The notes under the pieces were generated by a model. The model searched no databases. It was not told the origin of the DNA and worked only from the letters and a program-made list of their open reading frames with translations. Below are positions 1-8,173 of a DNA stretch of 64,000 bases, piece by piece. Both the position numbers and the translations under genes were made by a program. Position 1 is the first letter of the stretch. Every line of letters begins with the position of its first letter. Source of the stretch: VRUE01 sp963748075 (GTDB taxonomy: Bacteria; Actinomycetota; Thermoleophilia; Solirubrobacterales; 70-9); NCBI GenBank assembly GCA_963748075.1, contig CAVVHQ010000023.1:11158-75157 (forward strand), given 5' to 3'.

Positions 1-650
1 ATCGAGTTCTCGAACTCGATGTCGTAGTCGCCGAGCATCGCCAGCGCGACGACGACCATCACCGCCCCCATCGCGACCTGCACGCCGGCCCCGCGGCGGG
101 CGAGCGGCGCCATCGCCCGGCGGCCGCCCAGCATCAGCAGGAGGAGGACCACGGCCGACCCGATCCCGTAGCTGAGCGCGACCGCGAGCCGGCCCGCCGT
201 GAACGGCTGCGAGGCCGAGACGGTGATCACCCCGGCCAGGATCGGGCCGGCGCAGGGCGCGTAGACGAGGCCGAGGCTGGCGCCGACCGCGGTCCCCGAC
301 CAGAAGCCCTCGCCACCGCTCTTCACGCCGGCGCGGCCGGCGAAGCGGCTCGCCGCCGCCTCGAGCCGCGCCGCCAGCGGCGGGATCATCAGCGAGACGC
401 CGAAGGCGATCAGCACGACGATCGCCAGCTTGCGCAGCAGGTCGTCTGGCAGCCCGAGCGCCGAGATCACGTAGACGAGCGCGATGGTCGCGAAGGTGAA
501 GGAGACCGCGAGCCCGACGACGATGCCGAGCGGCCGCCGCCGGCCGCCGGTCGCGCCCGCGGAGAGGGCGATCGGCAGCACCGGCAGCACGCAGGGAGAG
601 ACCGCCGTGGCGGCGCCCGCGACGAAGCCGAACAGCATCAGCAGTGCCAT
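1..650 (-). CDS. CcdA/DipZ-type thiol-disulfide transporter, 3' end outside window
   Basis: Integral membrane protein of the CcdA/DsbD-beta family, which carries reducing equivalents across the membrane for cytochrome c maturation or extracytoplasmic thiol repair. The ATG at 648-650 opens a hydrophobic protein. SPCVLPVLP lies in the first membrane segment (Cys20) and APCAGPIL in the fourth (Cys133), the two redox cysteines of the family, and about six membrane segments are readable. The frame is still open at base 1, so the C-terminus is missing; whether a thioredoxin domain follows, as in DipZ, cannot be seen. No partner cytochrome gene is visible beside it. Family assignment is firm; the exact role is inferred. 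Confidence 0.85.
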   Translation of the reverse strand, partial: MALLMLFGFVAGAATAVSPCVLPVLPIALSAGATGGRRRPLGIVVGLAVSFTFATIALVYVISALGLPDDLLRKLAIVVLIAFGVSLMIPPLAARLEAAASRFAGRAGVKSGGEGFWSGTAVGASLGLVYAPCAGPILAGVITVSASQPFTAGRLAVALSYGIGSAVVLLLLMLGGRRAMAPLARRGAGVQVAMGAVMVVVALAMLGDYDIEFENS

Positions 651-758
651 CCGCCCAACCTTGGCAGCTGGGCATTACGCGGAGGTGACGTTTCCGCCCC
701 AGCCGATGGGCCGAAAACAGGACACACACCGACCGGAATCGGCCCGTCGGCGGGCGGT

Positions 759-1178
759 TCAGGCGGGCTGGGCGGTGACCGAGCCCTGCGGACGGCCGGC
801 GACCTCGGCGCAGCGGCCGTCCGCCTCGCCGATCCCGTAGTGGGCGCCGATCGCCAGCTCGTGCTCGCGCAGCAGCGGCCGGGCCGGGTCGATCTTCGGA
901 GCGGAGTCGAGCGCCCGGCGCGGCAGCGCGATCCAGACGCGACCCGCGGCGGCGGCGCACTCGCGCACCGGGACCGCAACCGCGGGCCCTGCGCGGCGGC
1001 GCAGCCGGCCTCGCGGCTCCAAAGCGACGATCAACCAGGCCGGCGCACCACCGCCGGCGTCGGCGAAGACGCCGTGCACCCGTCCGATCCGCGCGCCGTC
1101 GAGATCGTCGACCTCGAAGCCGACCCAGGCGGTCGCCTCCTCCAGGGTCGGCGGGGCGGCGGGTACGGGATCAGTCAT
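759..1178 (-). CDS. PRC-barrel domain protein
   Basis: Small soluble protein of 139 residues with one PRC-barrel-like beta domain. The segment WVGFEVDDLDGARIGRV near residue 18 is the typical opening of that fold, and VPVRE closes the barrel. PRC barrels occur in RNA-processing and other adaptor proteins, so no substrate can be named. Its ATG overlaps the end of meaB by 8 bases, so the two are translationally coupled and form an operon in the order meaB then this gene. Nothing in the sequence links it directly to methylmalonyl-CoA metabolism. The C-terminal 40 residues are not part of a domain I recognise. Confidence 0.8.
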   Translation of the reverse strand: MTDPVPAAPPTLEEATAWVGFEVDDLDGARIGRVHGVFADAGGGAPAWLIVALEPRGRLRRRAGPAVAVPVRECAAAAGRVWIALPRRALDSAPKIDPARPLLREHELAIGAHYGIGEADGRCAEVAGRPQGSVTAQPA

Positions 1179-2133
1179 CGACCTGCAGCTCCAGCAGCTC
1201 GCCTGCGGCGCTCGCCGGGTCCAGCTCGCGTCGCACCACGCGGTCCAGCAGCGCGGCGACCTCCGGGTCGTCGGCGACCGTCGCCTCCAGCCGGCGCCGC
1301 ATCCGCGAGGTCGCGATCCCCAGCACCTCGTTTCGCAGGTTGCGGGCGCGGCGCTCCTCCAGCGTTCCCTCGGCCTCGATGCGAGCGCGGTGCTGGTCGA
1401 TCTTCTCCGCCAGCTCCTCCACGCCCTCGCCGCGGGCCGCCTCGGTGCGCAGGATCGGCACCCGCCAGCCGCCGGGCCGCTCGGAGAGCGCCAGCACGCT
1501 GCGCACCTCGCGCATCATCGTCTCGGTCATCGGGTGGTCGGCCTTGTTGACGACGATCACGTCGGGGATCTCCATCACCCCCGCCTTCAGCGCCTGGATC
1601 GAGTCGCCCGAGCCCGGCATCAGCGCCAGCACAATCGTGTCGGCGTGGTCGACGATGTCGATCTCGGCCTGGCCGACCCCGACCGTCTCGATCAGCACGT
1701 CGTCCTTGCCGGCCGCGTCCATCACCAGCGCGACCTGGAGCGCTGCCTCCGAGAGGCCGCCCAGCGCGCCGCGCGAGGCCATCGACCGGATGAACACGCC
1801 GGGGTCGAGGAAGTGCTCGGAAAGGCGGATCCGGTCGCCCAGCAGGGCGCCGCGGGTGAACGGGCTGGAGGGGTCGATCGAGAGCACCGCCACCTCGCGC
1901 TCGGCTTTGCGCAGCTCCGTGGTCAGCGACCCGATCAGCGTGCTCTTGCCCACCCCGGGAGGCCCCGTGAAGCCGACGATCCGCGCTCTGCCGGTTCGGG
2001 GGTAGACCTCGCGCACCAGCTCCCAGCCGGCCGGGTCGTCGGACTCGATCAGGGTGATCGCCCGCGCCAGCGCCCGCTTGTCGCCGCTGACGAGGCGCTC
2101 GGCGAGCGAGGTCGACTTCGCGGCGTCTGGCAT
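1171..2133 (-). CDS. meaB: MeaB, GTPase chaperone of methylmalonyl-CoA mutase
   Basis: G3E-family GTPase (MeaB/ArgK/MMAA) that gates adenosylcobalamin loading and protects methylmalonyl-CoA mutase. The 320 residues match the family length. The P-loop GPPGVGKS is at residues 57-64, the switch-like ETVGVGQ at about 149-155, and the guanine-specificity motif NKAD at 196-199. The mutase subunits are not in the window; the gene is followed by a coupled PRC-barrel gene instead. Only 17 bases separate its start from the divergent acyltransferase gene, so the promoters must be very compact. I see no cobalamin riboswitch in that gap. Confidence 0.93.
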   Translation of the reverse strand: MPDAAKSTSLAERLVSGDKRALARAITLIESDDPAGWELVREVYPRTGRARIVGFTGPPGVGKSTLIGSLTTELRKAEREVAVLSIDPSSPFTRGALLGDRIRLSEHFLDPGVFIRSMASRGALGGLSEAALQVALVMDAAGKDDVLIETVGVGQAEIDIVDHADTIVLALMPGSGDSIQALKAGVMEIPDVIVVNKADHPMTETMMREVRSVLALSERPGGWRVPILRTEAARGEGVEELAEKIDQHRARIEAEGTLEERRARNLRNEVLGIATSRMRRRLEATVADDPEVAALLDRVVRRELDPASAAGELLELQVDD

Positions 2134-2150
2134 ACGCAGGCCAGTCTAAA

Positions 2151-2819
2151 GTGCGCCCCGCCGTGATCCGCCTGATCCGCTTCTCCGCCCGCAACGGGAT
2201 GCTGACGCCGAAATACGCGCTGCTGGCGCTGCGCTACCTGTGGCGGCGGCTGCTCACCCCGGCCGGCTGGCGCTGGCGCACCGACGGGCCGCTCTTCCTC
2301 GGCAGCGGCCTCGAACTGCACGTCGCCCGCCGCGGGCGGATCGAGTTCGGACGCTTCGTCTGGCTCGGCCACGGCACCAAGCTCCGCTGCCACGAGGGGG
2401 TAATCGAGATCGGCCCCAAAACCGTGCTCGGCCAGGAGTGCACGATCTCCGCCTACCGCCGGGTGCGGATCGGCGAGCAGTGCGTGATCGCCGACCGGGC
2501 GATGTTGATCGACTTCGACCACGGCGTGGTCGAGGTCGAGCGCCCGATCCGCGAGCAGGGCATCTACACGCGCGAGGTCGAGGTCGGCTCCAACGTCTGG
2601 ATCGGCTACGGCGCCTGCATCCTGCGCGGCGTCCGGGTCGGCGACAACTCGATAATCGGCGCCGGCTCGGTGGTCACCAGGGACGTCCCGGCCAACGCGG
2701 TCGTCGCCGGCGTCCCGGCCGAGGTGATCCGCATGCGCGAGGCCCCCGGACAGCTCAGCTGGCCCGACCCGGTCGAGCCCGACCCGGGGGCCCCCACCAC
2801 GCTGCCGCAACCCGGCTGA
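2151..2819 (+). CDS. Left-handed beta-helix acyltransferase (WbbJ/MaT type)
   Basis: Hexapeptide-repeat O-acetyl/acyltransferase of 222 residues. The middle contains the isoleucine-rich hexapeptide repeats of a left-handed beta-helix (IEIGPKTVLG, VEVGSNVWIGYGACIL, VRVGDNSIIGAGSVV), and DFDHG at about residues 120-124 supplies the histidine expected of the xenobiotic/maltose acetyltransferase group. Such enzymes usually acetylate sugars of surface polysaccharides. The GTG at 2151 gives only 17 bases to the meaB start; a later start near residue 16 (NGMLTPK) is possible. The last 20 residues are proline-rich and outside the fold. The acceptor is unknown. Confidence 0.85.
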   Translation: MRPAVIRLIRFSARNGMLTPKYALLALRYLWRRLLTPAGWRWRTDGPLFLGSGLELHVARRGRIEFGRFVWLGHGTKLRCHEGVIEIGPKTVLGQECTISAYRRVRIGEQCVIADRAMLIDFDHGVVEVERPIREQGIYTREVEVGSNVWIGYGACILRGVRVGDNSIIGAGSVVTRDVPANAVVAGVPAEVIRMREAPGQLSWPDPVEPDPGAPTTLPQPG

Positions 2820-3063
2820 CTCACGAGAGCAGCTCGAGAAACGCGAACGCGGCGGCCGCGACGGCGCCGGCGTAGCCGTCCAGCGTTGGGATCGCGACAA
2901 CGATATGAGCGGACACGCAGGGCATCGGCGCCGGACGCAGAACCGTAGCAGGGACTAGGGCTTTTGTCTGTCAGCCCTTAGGTTTACGATTGCGGGCTGC
3001 GGAGAGCATGTAGACATCTGGTTGGCTGCGGAGAACCCACCGACGACTAGGAGGCTGTGGACC

Positions 3064-3372
3064 GTGCGTTGCGCAGACAGAAGAATGCTGCTGGTGGAAA
3101 TCGCCACCCGCTTCGGGGAGAACCTGGCCCGCTGTCGCAGGCGCGCCGGCATGTCCCAGGAAGAGCTGGGAGTACGGGCCTCGCTCCACCGGACCGAGAT
3201 AAGCCTGCTCGAGCGGGGAACGCGCCTGCCCCGAATCGACACGGCGATCAAGCTGGCTGGCGCGCTGGAGATCCCCCTCGGCGAGTTGATCGAAGGCATC
3301 GACTGGTCGCCGGGCAGCACCAGCACCGGCAGCTTCTCGGTCGGGCCCGGTTCGGGGACCAGCGCGAATTAG
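3064..3372 (+). CDS. XRE-family helix-turn-helix regulator
   Basis: Short DNA-binding protein with one HTH_3/Cro-C1 domain. RFGENLARCRRRAGMSQEEL starts the five-helix bundle and ASLHRTEISLLERG is the recognition region, followed by the stabilising helices to LGELIEGI. The tail is Gly/Ser-rich. The frame is open further upstream to a TTG at 3022, but the GTG at 3064 or the ATG at 3085 is more plausible because the conserved domain begins there. It stands alone between divergent and convergent neighbours, so its target is not apparent. An inverted repeat (AGGGCT and AGCCCT) near 2956-2977 upstream could be its own operator. Confidence 0.82.
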   Translation: MRCADRRMLLVEIATRFGENLARCRRRAGMSQEELGVRASLHRTEISLLERGTRLPRIDTAIKLAGALEIPLGELIEGIDWSPGSTSTGSFSVGPGSGTSAN

Positions 3373-3376
3373 GCAA

Positions 3377-4570
3377 TCAGGCGCGGCTTGCCTCGCCGAC
3401 CAGCTCGGCGTAGACGGCCGCCGTCTGCTCGGCGACGTCGGCCCAGTCGAAGCGGCGCAGGTGCTCGAAGGCTTCGGCGACCAGGCGGTGGCCCAGCTCG
3501 TCGTCGCGGAGGACCCGGATCGCCATCTCGGCGAGCGCTTCCGGGTCGTGCGAGCGGAAGCGCAGGCCGACCTCCTCGTGGGGAACGACCTCGCGCAGGC
3601 CACCGGTGTCGGCGACGATGCAGGGGCATTCGGAGGCCATCGCCTCCAGCGCCACCAGGCCGAACGGCTCGTAGATCGAGGGGACGACGGTGAGGTCGGC
3701 GATCCGGTAGAGCGAGTGCAGCACGTCGTCGCCGATCCAGCCGAGGAATGTGCCGTGCTCCATCAGGCCCAGCTCCTCGGCCTGCTTGTGCAGCTCGGCC
3801 TCGTGAGTGCCCGAGCCGGCGACCAGGAAACGCGTCCCCGGCGCCTCCTCGATCACCCGCGGCATCGCCTCCAGCGCCAGCTGGAAGCCCTTCTCGTAGA
3901 CCAGCCGTCCGACCAGCAGCACCAGCTTCTCCTGCGGCGCGGCGAACTCGGCGCGCAGCCGGCGCAGCTCGGCCGGGTCCTGCGGCTGCAGGTCCTCGGG
4001 GTCGATCCCGTTGGGGATCACCGTGACCCGCTCCTCCTCGACCCCGAAGATGTCGGCGATCTGCTCGCGCATGTAGTGCGAGCAGGCGATCACCCGCTGC
4101 GAGCGGTTGGCGATCCAGCGCTCGACCCCGTGGATGTAGGTCTGCGGGTGCTTGTCGACCCAGCCCTGGTGACGGCCGTGCTCGGTGGCGTGGATCGTCG
4201 TCACCAACGGCGCTGCGAAGCGCTTGGCGAGGTGGTCGCCCGCATTGGCGACCAGCCAGTCGTGGCCGTGGACCAGGTCGAAGCGGTAGCGGTCGCCCAG
4301 CTCGACCCCGGCGGCGAGCATGTCGGAGTTCATCCGCTCCACCCAGGCGACGAACTCGCCGAGGTCGGTGGGCCGAGTCGGCTCGCGGATGCGGTGGATG
4401 ACGACCCCGGCGCGGTGCTCCTCCTCCGGCGACTCCTCGCCGCCGCGGGTCAGCACGTGGACCTCGACGTCGCCTTCGACCAGCGCCTCCGAGAGCTTGC
4501 GGACGTGGCGGGCCAGGCCCCCCTCGATCAGGGGCGGGTACTCCCAGGAGAGGATCAGGACCCGGGTCAT
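3377..4570 (-). CDS. GT4 glycosyltransferase (Rv3032-like alpha-1,4-glucosyltransferase)
   Basis: GT-B glycosyltransferase of family 4, 397 residues. The N-terminal half opens with LILSWEYPP and a GGLARHVRKL acceptor loop as in glycogen synthases. The C-terminal half has the nucleotide-sugar site VGRLVYEKGFQ and the signature PSIYEPFGLVALEAM with the EX7E glutamates. In mycobacteria Rv3032 elongates the alpha-1,4-glucan of methylglucose lipopolysaccharide; this gene has the same neighbours in the same order (methyltransferase, GH57 enzyme, GT4), so the same kind of cytosolic glucan is inferred. A gap of 64 bases separates it from the GH57 stop. A plain glycogen synthase role is the alternative. 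Confidence 0.88.
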   Translation of the reverse strand: MTRVLILSWEYPPLIEGGLARHVRKLSEALVEGDVEVHVLTRGGEESPEEEHRAGVVIHRIREPTRPTDLGEFVAWVERMNSDMLAAGVELGDRYRFDLVHGHDWLVANAGDHLAKRFAAPLVTTIHATEHGRHQGWVDKHPQTYIHGVERWIANRSQRVIACSHYMREQIADIFGVEEERVTVIPNGIDPEDLQPQDPAELRRLRAEFAAPQEKLVLLVGRLVYEKGFQLALEAMPRVIEEAPGTRFLVAGSGTHEAELHKQAEELGLMEHGTFLGWIGDDVLHSLYRIADLTVVPSIYEPFGLVALEAMASECPCIVADTGGLREVVPHEEVGLRFRSHDPEALAEMAIRVLRDDELGHRLVAEAFEHLRRFDWADVAEQTAAVYAELVGEASRA

Positions 4571-4634
4571 CGCAGGACGTCCTCCCCCTGCGCCGTCCGC
4601 GTGGTCCGTGAGGGCGGCTGCGTGGGATCGATCA

Positions 4635-6047
4635 TCAGGGCTCGAGCAGGGGAGCGAGGCGCATGTCGGGGGCGAGGGATCGCATGCACGGATCGGTGTT
4701 GGATCGGCAGTCTATGGCCTCCAGGGCCGCCTCGGCGTGCCCGGTGGCCCGCTGGAAAGCGTAGTCGCCCGCCTGGCCGCGCCTGTCGAGGAAGGCCCAG
4801 TCGCTCGACTGCACGGCGAGCAGCTCGCGCGCGGCTCGCGCCGCTGCCGGCCCGCGCAGCCCCTCGGAGAGCGACCGCAGCAGCCGCAGCTCCAGCCGCC
4901 GGGCGCCCCAGGCGAGGTCGGCGACCGCGGGCGAGTCCCAGGTGCGCAGGTCCTTCCCCTCGCCCCAGGTCGAGGCGGCCAACGGTCGCACCTCCGCCTC
5001 GTGCTCGGCCAGCGCCTGCGGCGCGGTGAGCAGCCGTACCCCGGCCGCCGCGGCCCCGGCCAGCACCTCGCGCAGCCAGATCGCCCCCTCCGACCACCAG
5101 TGACCGAGCAGCTCGGTGTCGATCGCGAAGACCAGCAGCCCGCGCCGGCGCCGCGTCCGGGCGAACTCGCGCAGGCGGGCGGCGACCGCGGCGAGGAACT
5201 CGCCCGCCTGGCGCCGCGCCGCCGCCTCGGCCGCGGCCGGGTCGTACGCGCCGCCCCCCACCTTCCAGATCCGCACCCCGCGCAGCGACTTGCCGGCGAA
5301 CTGGGCGTGCGCCGGGTCGGACGGATACCCGTCGAGCGACCACAGCCAGCGGATCGCCTCCCAGTCGATCGGCAGCGCCACCGGTCCCGCACCGGTCGCC
5401 ACCGGCGCCAGCGCGTCGAGCGAGTCGCCGTGCGCGCTCTGGTCCACGCAGAACCAGCGCACCGCGTGCTCGGCCAGCCGCCGCTCCAGCCCCGGCACGT
5501 ACGCGCACTCGGGCAGCCAGAAACCCCCGTCCCAGCCGAAGCGCCGCCGGTGCGAGCGGATCCCCGCATCGACCTGCAGCCGCAGGCCGGCCCGCGTCGC
5601 CAGCAGCGGCAGCACCGGATGCGTCGCCGCCGAGGTCGCCAGTGCTACCCGCCCCTCCTCCACGGCTCCCTGAAACGCCCGCAGCGGATCCCCGCCGACG
5701 GCGTCCAGCAGCTCCAGCGCATGCCGGTACCGCCCCAGCTCCGCCTCGCAGGCGTCGCGGCACTCGGCCGGCACCTCGCTCAGGTCGGCCTCCGCCGCCC
5801 CGATCCGCAAATCGACCAGGAACCTCCGCAGCCGCTCCCCGACCCCCCCATCCTCCAACTGATCGGCCAGCACCGGCGTCACCGTCATCGTCAGCCGCTC
5901 CGCGACCTCCAGCACCGGCAGGTAGGAGCGGATCACGGCGTCGAACAGCCACTCCTCACCGAACGGATACGTCCCGAACCCCTCCACGTAGGGCATGTGG
6001 CTGTGCAGGACGATCGCCAGATCGCCGACGCTCTCCCTAGCTCTCAT
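4635..6047 (-). CDS. GH57 family 1,4-alpha-glucan branching enzyme (Rv3031-like)
   Basis: Glycoside hydrolase family 57 enzyme of 470 residues, about the length of TK1436/Rv3031-type branching enzymes. Motif 1 is LHSHMPYV near residue 14. GFWLPECAY carries the catalytic nucleophile Glu180, and FAIDTELLGHWWSEG carries the acid/base Asp310. A C-terminal helical DUF1957-like region follows. It would introduce alpha-1,6 branches into an alpha-glucan made by the downstream GT4 enzyme. The ATG at 6045-6047 gives motif 1 at the right distance from the N-terminus. A short palindromic repeat lies between it and the upstream methyltransferase gene. Confidence 0.9.
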   Translation of the reverse strand: MRARESVGDLAIVLHSHMPYVEGFGTYPFGEEWLFDAVIRSYLPVLEVAERLTMTVTPVLADQLEDGGVGERLRRFLVDLRIGAAEADLSEVPAECRDACEAELGRYRHALELLDAVGGDPLRAFQGAVEEGRVALATSAATHPVLPLLATRAGLRLQVDAGIRSHRRRFGWDGGFWLPECAYVPGLERRLAEHAVRWFCVDQSAHGDSLDALAPVATGAGPVALPIDWEAIRWLWSLDGYPSDPAHAQFAGKSLRGVRIWKVGGGAYDPAAAEAAARRQAGEFLAAVAARLREFARTRRRRGLLVFAIDTELLGHWWSEGAIWLREVLAGAAAAGVRLLTAPQALAEHEAEVRPLAASTWGEGKDLRTWDSPAVADLAWGARRLELRLLRSLSEGLRGPAAARAARELLAVQSSDWAFLDRRGQAGDYAFQRATGHAEAALEAIDCRSNTDPCMRSLAPDMRLAPLLEP

Positions 6048-6106
6048 CGCGAAGCCACTTCTCCTTGCGGCGTGCTTCGGGGACAGGGCCTAGCGGCAAC
6101 GCCCTT

Positions 6107-6134
6107 CCGCGGGTGGCGTCGACAGGACCCGCGG
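6107..6134. repeat. Collapsed copy of the palindromic element found in ftsZ and parA
   Basis: The sequence begins CCGCGGGTGGCG and ends GACAGGACCCGCGG, the two ends of the 144-bp element at 13236-13379 and 14497-14640, with the middle missing. The next bases, up to GGTCCCT, also resemble the right flank of the parA copy. It lies between the methyltransferase and GH57 genes. Confidence 0.6.
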
Positions 6135-6149
6135 CCGAGCGCATGGTCC

Positions 6150-6911
6150 CTAGGCATAACACACGGCGAGAAAGTCCAGGGCGCGATCCAGGTCGCCCGA
6201 GCTCAGCTTGAAGTCGCTGCTTCTGATCGCCGGGGTGAAGCGCCGGTAGAACGGTCCGGTCAGCCGGAACGCCTTGTGCACCCGGTCCCAGCCAAGCCTC
6301 AGCGCGGCCTCGTGCGCCCGCAGCTTGCCGGCGTGGAAGAGGCCGAGCAGCTCGACCCGCTCGAAGTGGGCCTCGCAGAGCGCCCGAAACTCGGCCGCCC
6401 GGTACTCGCGGACGTGCCAGGGATTGTCGGACTTTGACGCCCCGGGCGGCGCCAGGGTCAGCAGGTTCGGGGTCGAGACGTAGGCGGCGCCACCCGGCGC
6501 CAGCATCGACTTGAAGTGCTCGAGGATCGCGCCCGGGTCCCGCAGGTGCTCGATCGTCTGCAGGAAGACGACAGCGTCGCAGGGCTCCGAGAAGCGCTCG
6601 ACCAGGTCGCGCTCGAAGCGCAGGTTGGGGCGGACGTAGCGCAGACGGGCGTGCTCGTGGGCCTCCGGGTTGGCGTCGACCCCGACCACGCCCGCCGCCG
6701 CCCGGGCGAGCACGTCGGCGCCGTAGCCCTCGCCGCAGGCCATGTCGACGACGCGCTCGCCGGCGGTGCGCGCTGCGATCCACTCGTAGACGGCCAGGTG
6801 GCGCCGGTACCAGTAGTTCTCCTCGGGGACGTCGGGCAGCGTCCGCTCGCCGGTCAGCGGCAGCGGCGGGACACCAGGAGGCTGGTTGTCTTGAACGAAC
6901 TCACGGCTCAC
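6150..6911 (-). CDS. SAM-dependent methyltransferase (Rv3030-like)
   Basis: Class I methyltransferase of about 253 residues. LTGERTLPDVPEENYWYRRH is shared with mycobacterial Rv3030 as I remember it. Motif I is VVDMACGEGYGAD, the acidic residue of motif II is VVGVDANPEA, and QTIEHLRDPG is the post-I loop. It precedes the GH57 and GT4 genes exactly as Rv3030 precedes Rv3031-Rv3032, so a sugar O-methyltransferase acting on a glucan is inferred. The GTG at 6909-6911 is preceded by a -10-like hexamer, suggesting a leaderless start; the frame stays open to an ATG at 6974. No membrane segment is present. Confidence 0.85.
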   Translation of the reverse strand: MSREFVQDNQPPGVPPLPLTGERTLPDVPEENYWYRRHLAVYEWIAARTAGERVVDMACGEGYGADVLARAAAGVVGVDANPEAHEHARLRYVRPNLRFERDLVERFSEPCDAVVFLQTIEHLRDPGAILEHFKSMLAPGGAAYVSTPNLLTLAPPGASKSDNPWHVREYRAAEFRALCEAHFERVELLGLFHAGKLRAHEAALRLGWDRVHKAFRLTGPFYRRFTPAIRSSDFKLSSGDLDRALDFLAVCYA

Positions 6912-7119
6912 GACTCCGGCACCGTATTGTTCCCGCCGCCATGGTCTCCCCTTTCCCCTTTTCCAAGCGTCCATCAGCAGATTCAGCGTGTGCGGCTGGC
7001 GAGCGCCGGACCAAGCGGAGCAAGGACGCAGGGAGGCCGAATGGCAGCGCTATGCGGCCGACTGAGGACGCCGCGCCGCGCCGGTCCGCCGCCGCCAGAG
7101 GTGCGCGGGGAGTCTTCTG

Positions 7120-8019
7120 ATGGACGCTTCCCACATCAAGGACGTCAACGCCCGCTACCACGACGCGGCGGCCGAGGAATACGACGACAAGTGGGGGATC
7201 GACTTCGACGCCGCCGGCCAGCGGCAGGTGCGGCTGAAGCTGGCCAAGGCGCTTGGCGGGCTCGACGGCGTCCGCTTCGGCGACGGGCTGGAGATCGGCT
7301 GCGGCACCGGCTACTTCTCGCTCAACCTGCTGCAGCTCGGGCTGATCGAGCGGCTGACCGCGACCGACATCTCGCCCCGGATGCTGCGCCGCCTCTCGGC
7401 CACCGCCGAGGCGCTCGGTCTCGAGGCGGAGACGGTCGAGACCGAGGCCGAGAAGCTGCCCTTCGAGGACGAGAGCTTCGACCTCGTCTTCGGCCACGCC
7501 GTCCTCCACCACATCCCCGACCTCGGGCGGGCCTTCGCCGAGTTCCGCCGGGTCCTGCGCCCGGGCGGCGCGATCGCCTTCTGCGGCGAGCCCTCCCGCT
7601 ACGGCGACCGGCTGGCGGCGGCGCCGAAGCGGATCGGGATGCTCACCGCCCCCGCCTGGCGGCGCCTCGTCCGTGCCCACCCCCGCAGCTTGCCGGATGC
7701 CGAGAAGTCGCACGGCCACGCCCTGGAGGGGGAAGTCGACGTCCACGCCTTCGCCCCCGCCGACCTGCGCCGCCTGCTGCGCGACGCCCGCTTGGAGCGG
7801 CGCCGAGTCGGCGGCGAGGAACTGCTCGCCAACGCCTGGGGCTGGGGTCTGCGCACGGTCGAGTCGACCGCCGAGCCCGAGTCGGTCTCCATCGCCTGGC
7901 GCCGCTTCGCCTTCCACAGCTACATCGCCCTCCAGAAGGTCGACACCCGCCTGCTCGAGCCCCGCCTCCCGGCGGAGCTCTTCTACAACCTGCTGGTCTC
8001 CGGCCGCAAGCCCGCCTGA
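7120..8019 (+). CDS. Class I SAM-dependent methyltransferase, conserved actinobacterial family
   Basis: A 299-residue methyltransferase with the UbiE-like core: GLEIGCGTGYFSLNL (motif I, near residue 55), TATDISPRML (motif II) and FGHAVLHHIPDL (motif IV). The N-terminus MDASHIKDVNARYHDAAAEE is typical of a widespread actinobacterial family whose substrate is not known. The C-terminal third (AWRRFAFHSYIALQ and FYNLLVSG) is specific to this family. It is transcribed divergently from the Rv3030-like gene, which starts about 200 bases away, so the two may share a control region. A link to the glucan genes is only positional. Confidence 0.85.
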   Translation: MDASHIKDVNARYHDAAAEEYDDKWGIDFDAAGQRQVRLKLAKALGGLDGVRFGDGLEIGCGTGYFSLNLLQLGLIERLTATDISPRMLRRLSATAEALGLEAETVETEAEKLPFEDESFDLVFGHAVLHHIPDLGRAFAEFRRVLRPGGAIAFCGEPSRYGDRLAAAPKRIGMLTAPAWRRLVRAHPRSLPDAEKSHGHALEGEVDVHAFAPADLRRLLRDARLERRRVGGEELLANAWGWGLRTVESTAEPESVSIAWRRFAFHSYIALQKVDTRLLEPRLPAELFYNLLVSGRKPA

Positions 8020-8037
8020 GCCGGGCCTCTGGCCGCG

Positions 8038-8130
8038 CTCCACGAGCCGGCGCTCGGCGTGCTCCACGACCCGGCGCTCGGCGTGCTCCACGACCCGGCG
8101 CTCGGCGTGCTCCACGAGCCGGCTCCCGCC
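8038..8130. repeat. 24-bp tandem repeat, about 3.7 units
   Basis: The unit CTCCACGAGCCGGCGCTCGG plus CGTG is repeated in tandem from 8038, with single-base variation (GAG or GAC) and a truncated last unit. It lies just after the methyltransferase stop and before the converging AbiEi/DUF559 gene. It may contain the 3' ends of both transcripts. Confidence 0.85.
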
Positions 8131-8173
8131 GCGCTCGTGGAAGGATTTGGGGGTCTCCCCTACCCCGAATGCT

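Noticed and set aside
2134..2150. Cobalamin riboswitch in front of meaB
   Set aside because: The gap to the divergent gene is only 17 bases, so an aptamer cannot fit.
2821..2916. 31-codon minus-strand frame with hydrophobic end (IVVAIPTLDGYAGAV)
   Set aside because: It starts with GTG without a ribosome-binding site, lies in the gap after the acyltransferase gene and resembles no family. It may be a stray fragment, too weak to call.
4320..6437. Plus-strand open frame of 705 codons
   Set aside because: It is the antisense shadow of the GT4, GH57 and methyltransferase genes, which carry catalytic motifs on the other strand.
8038..8130. CRISPR array
   Set aside because: The units are contiguous with no spacers.
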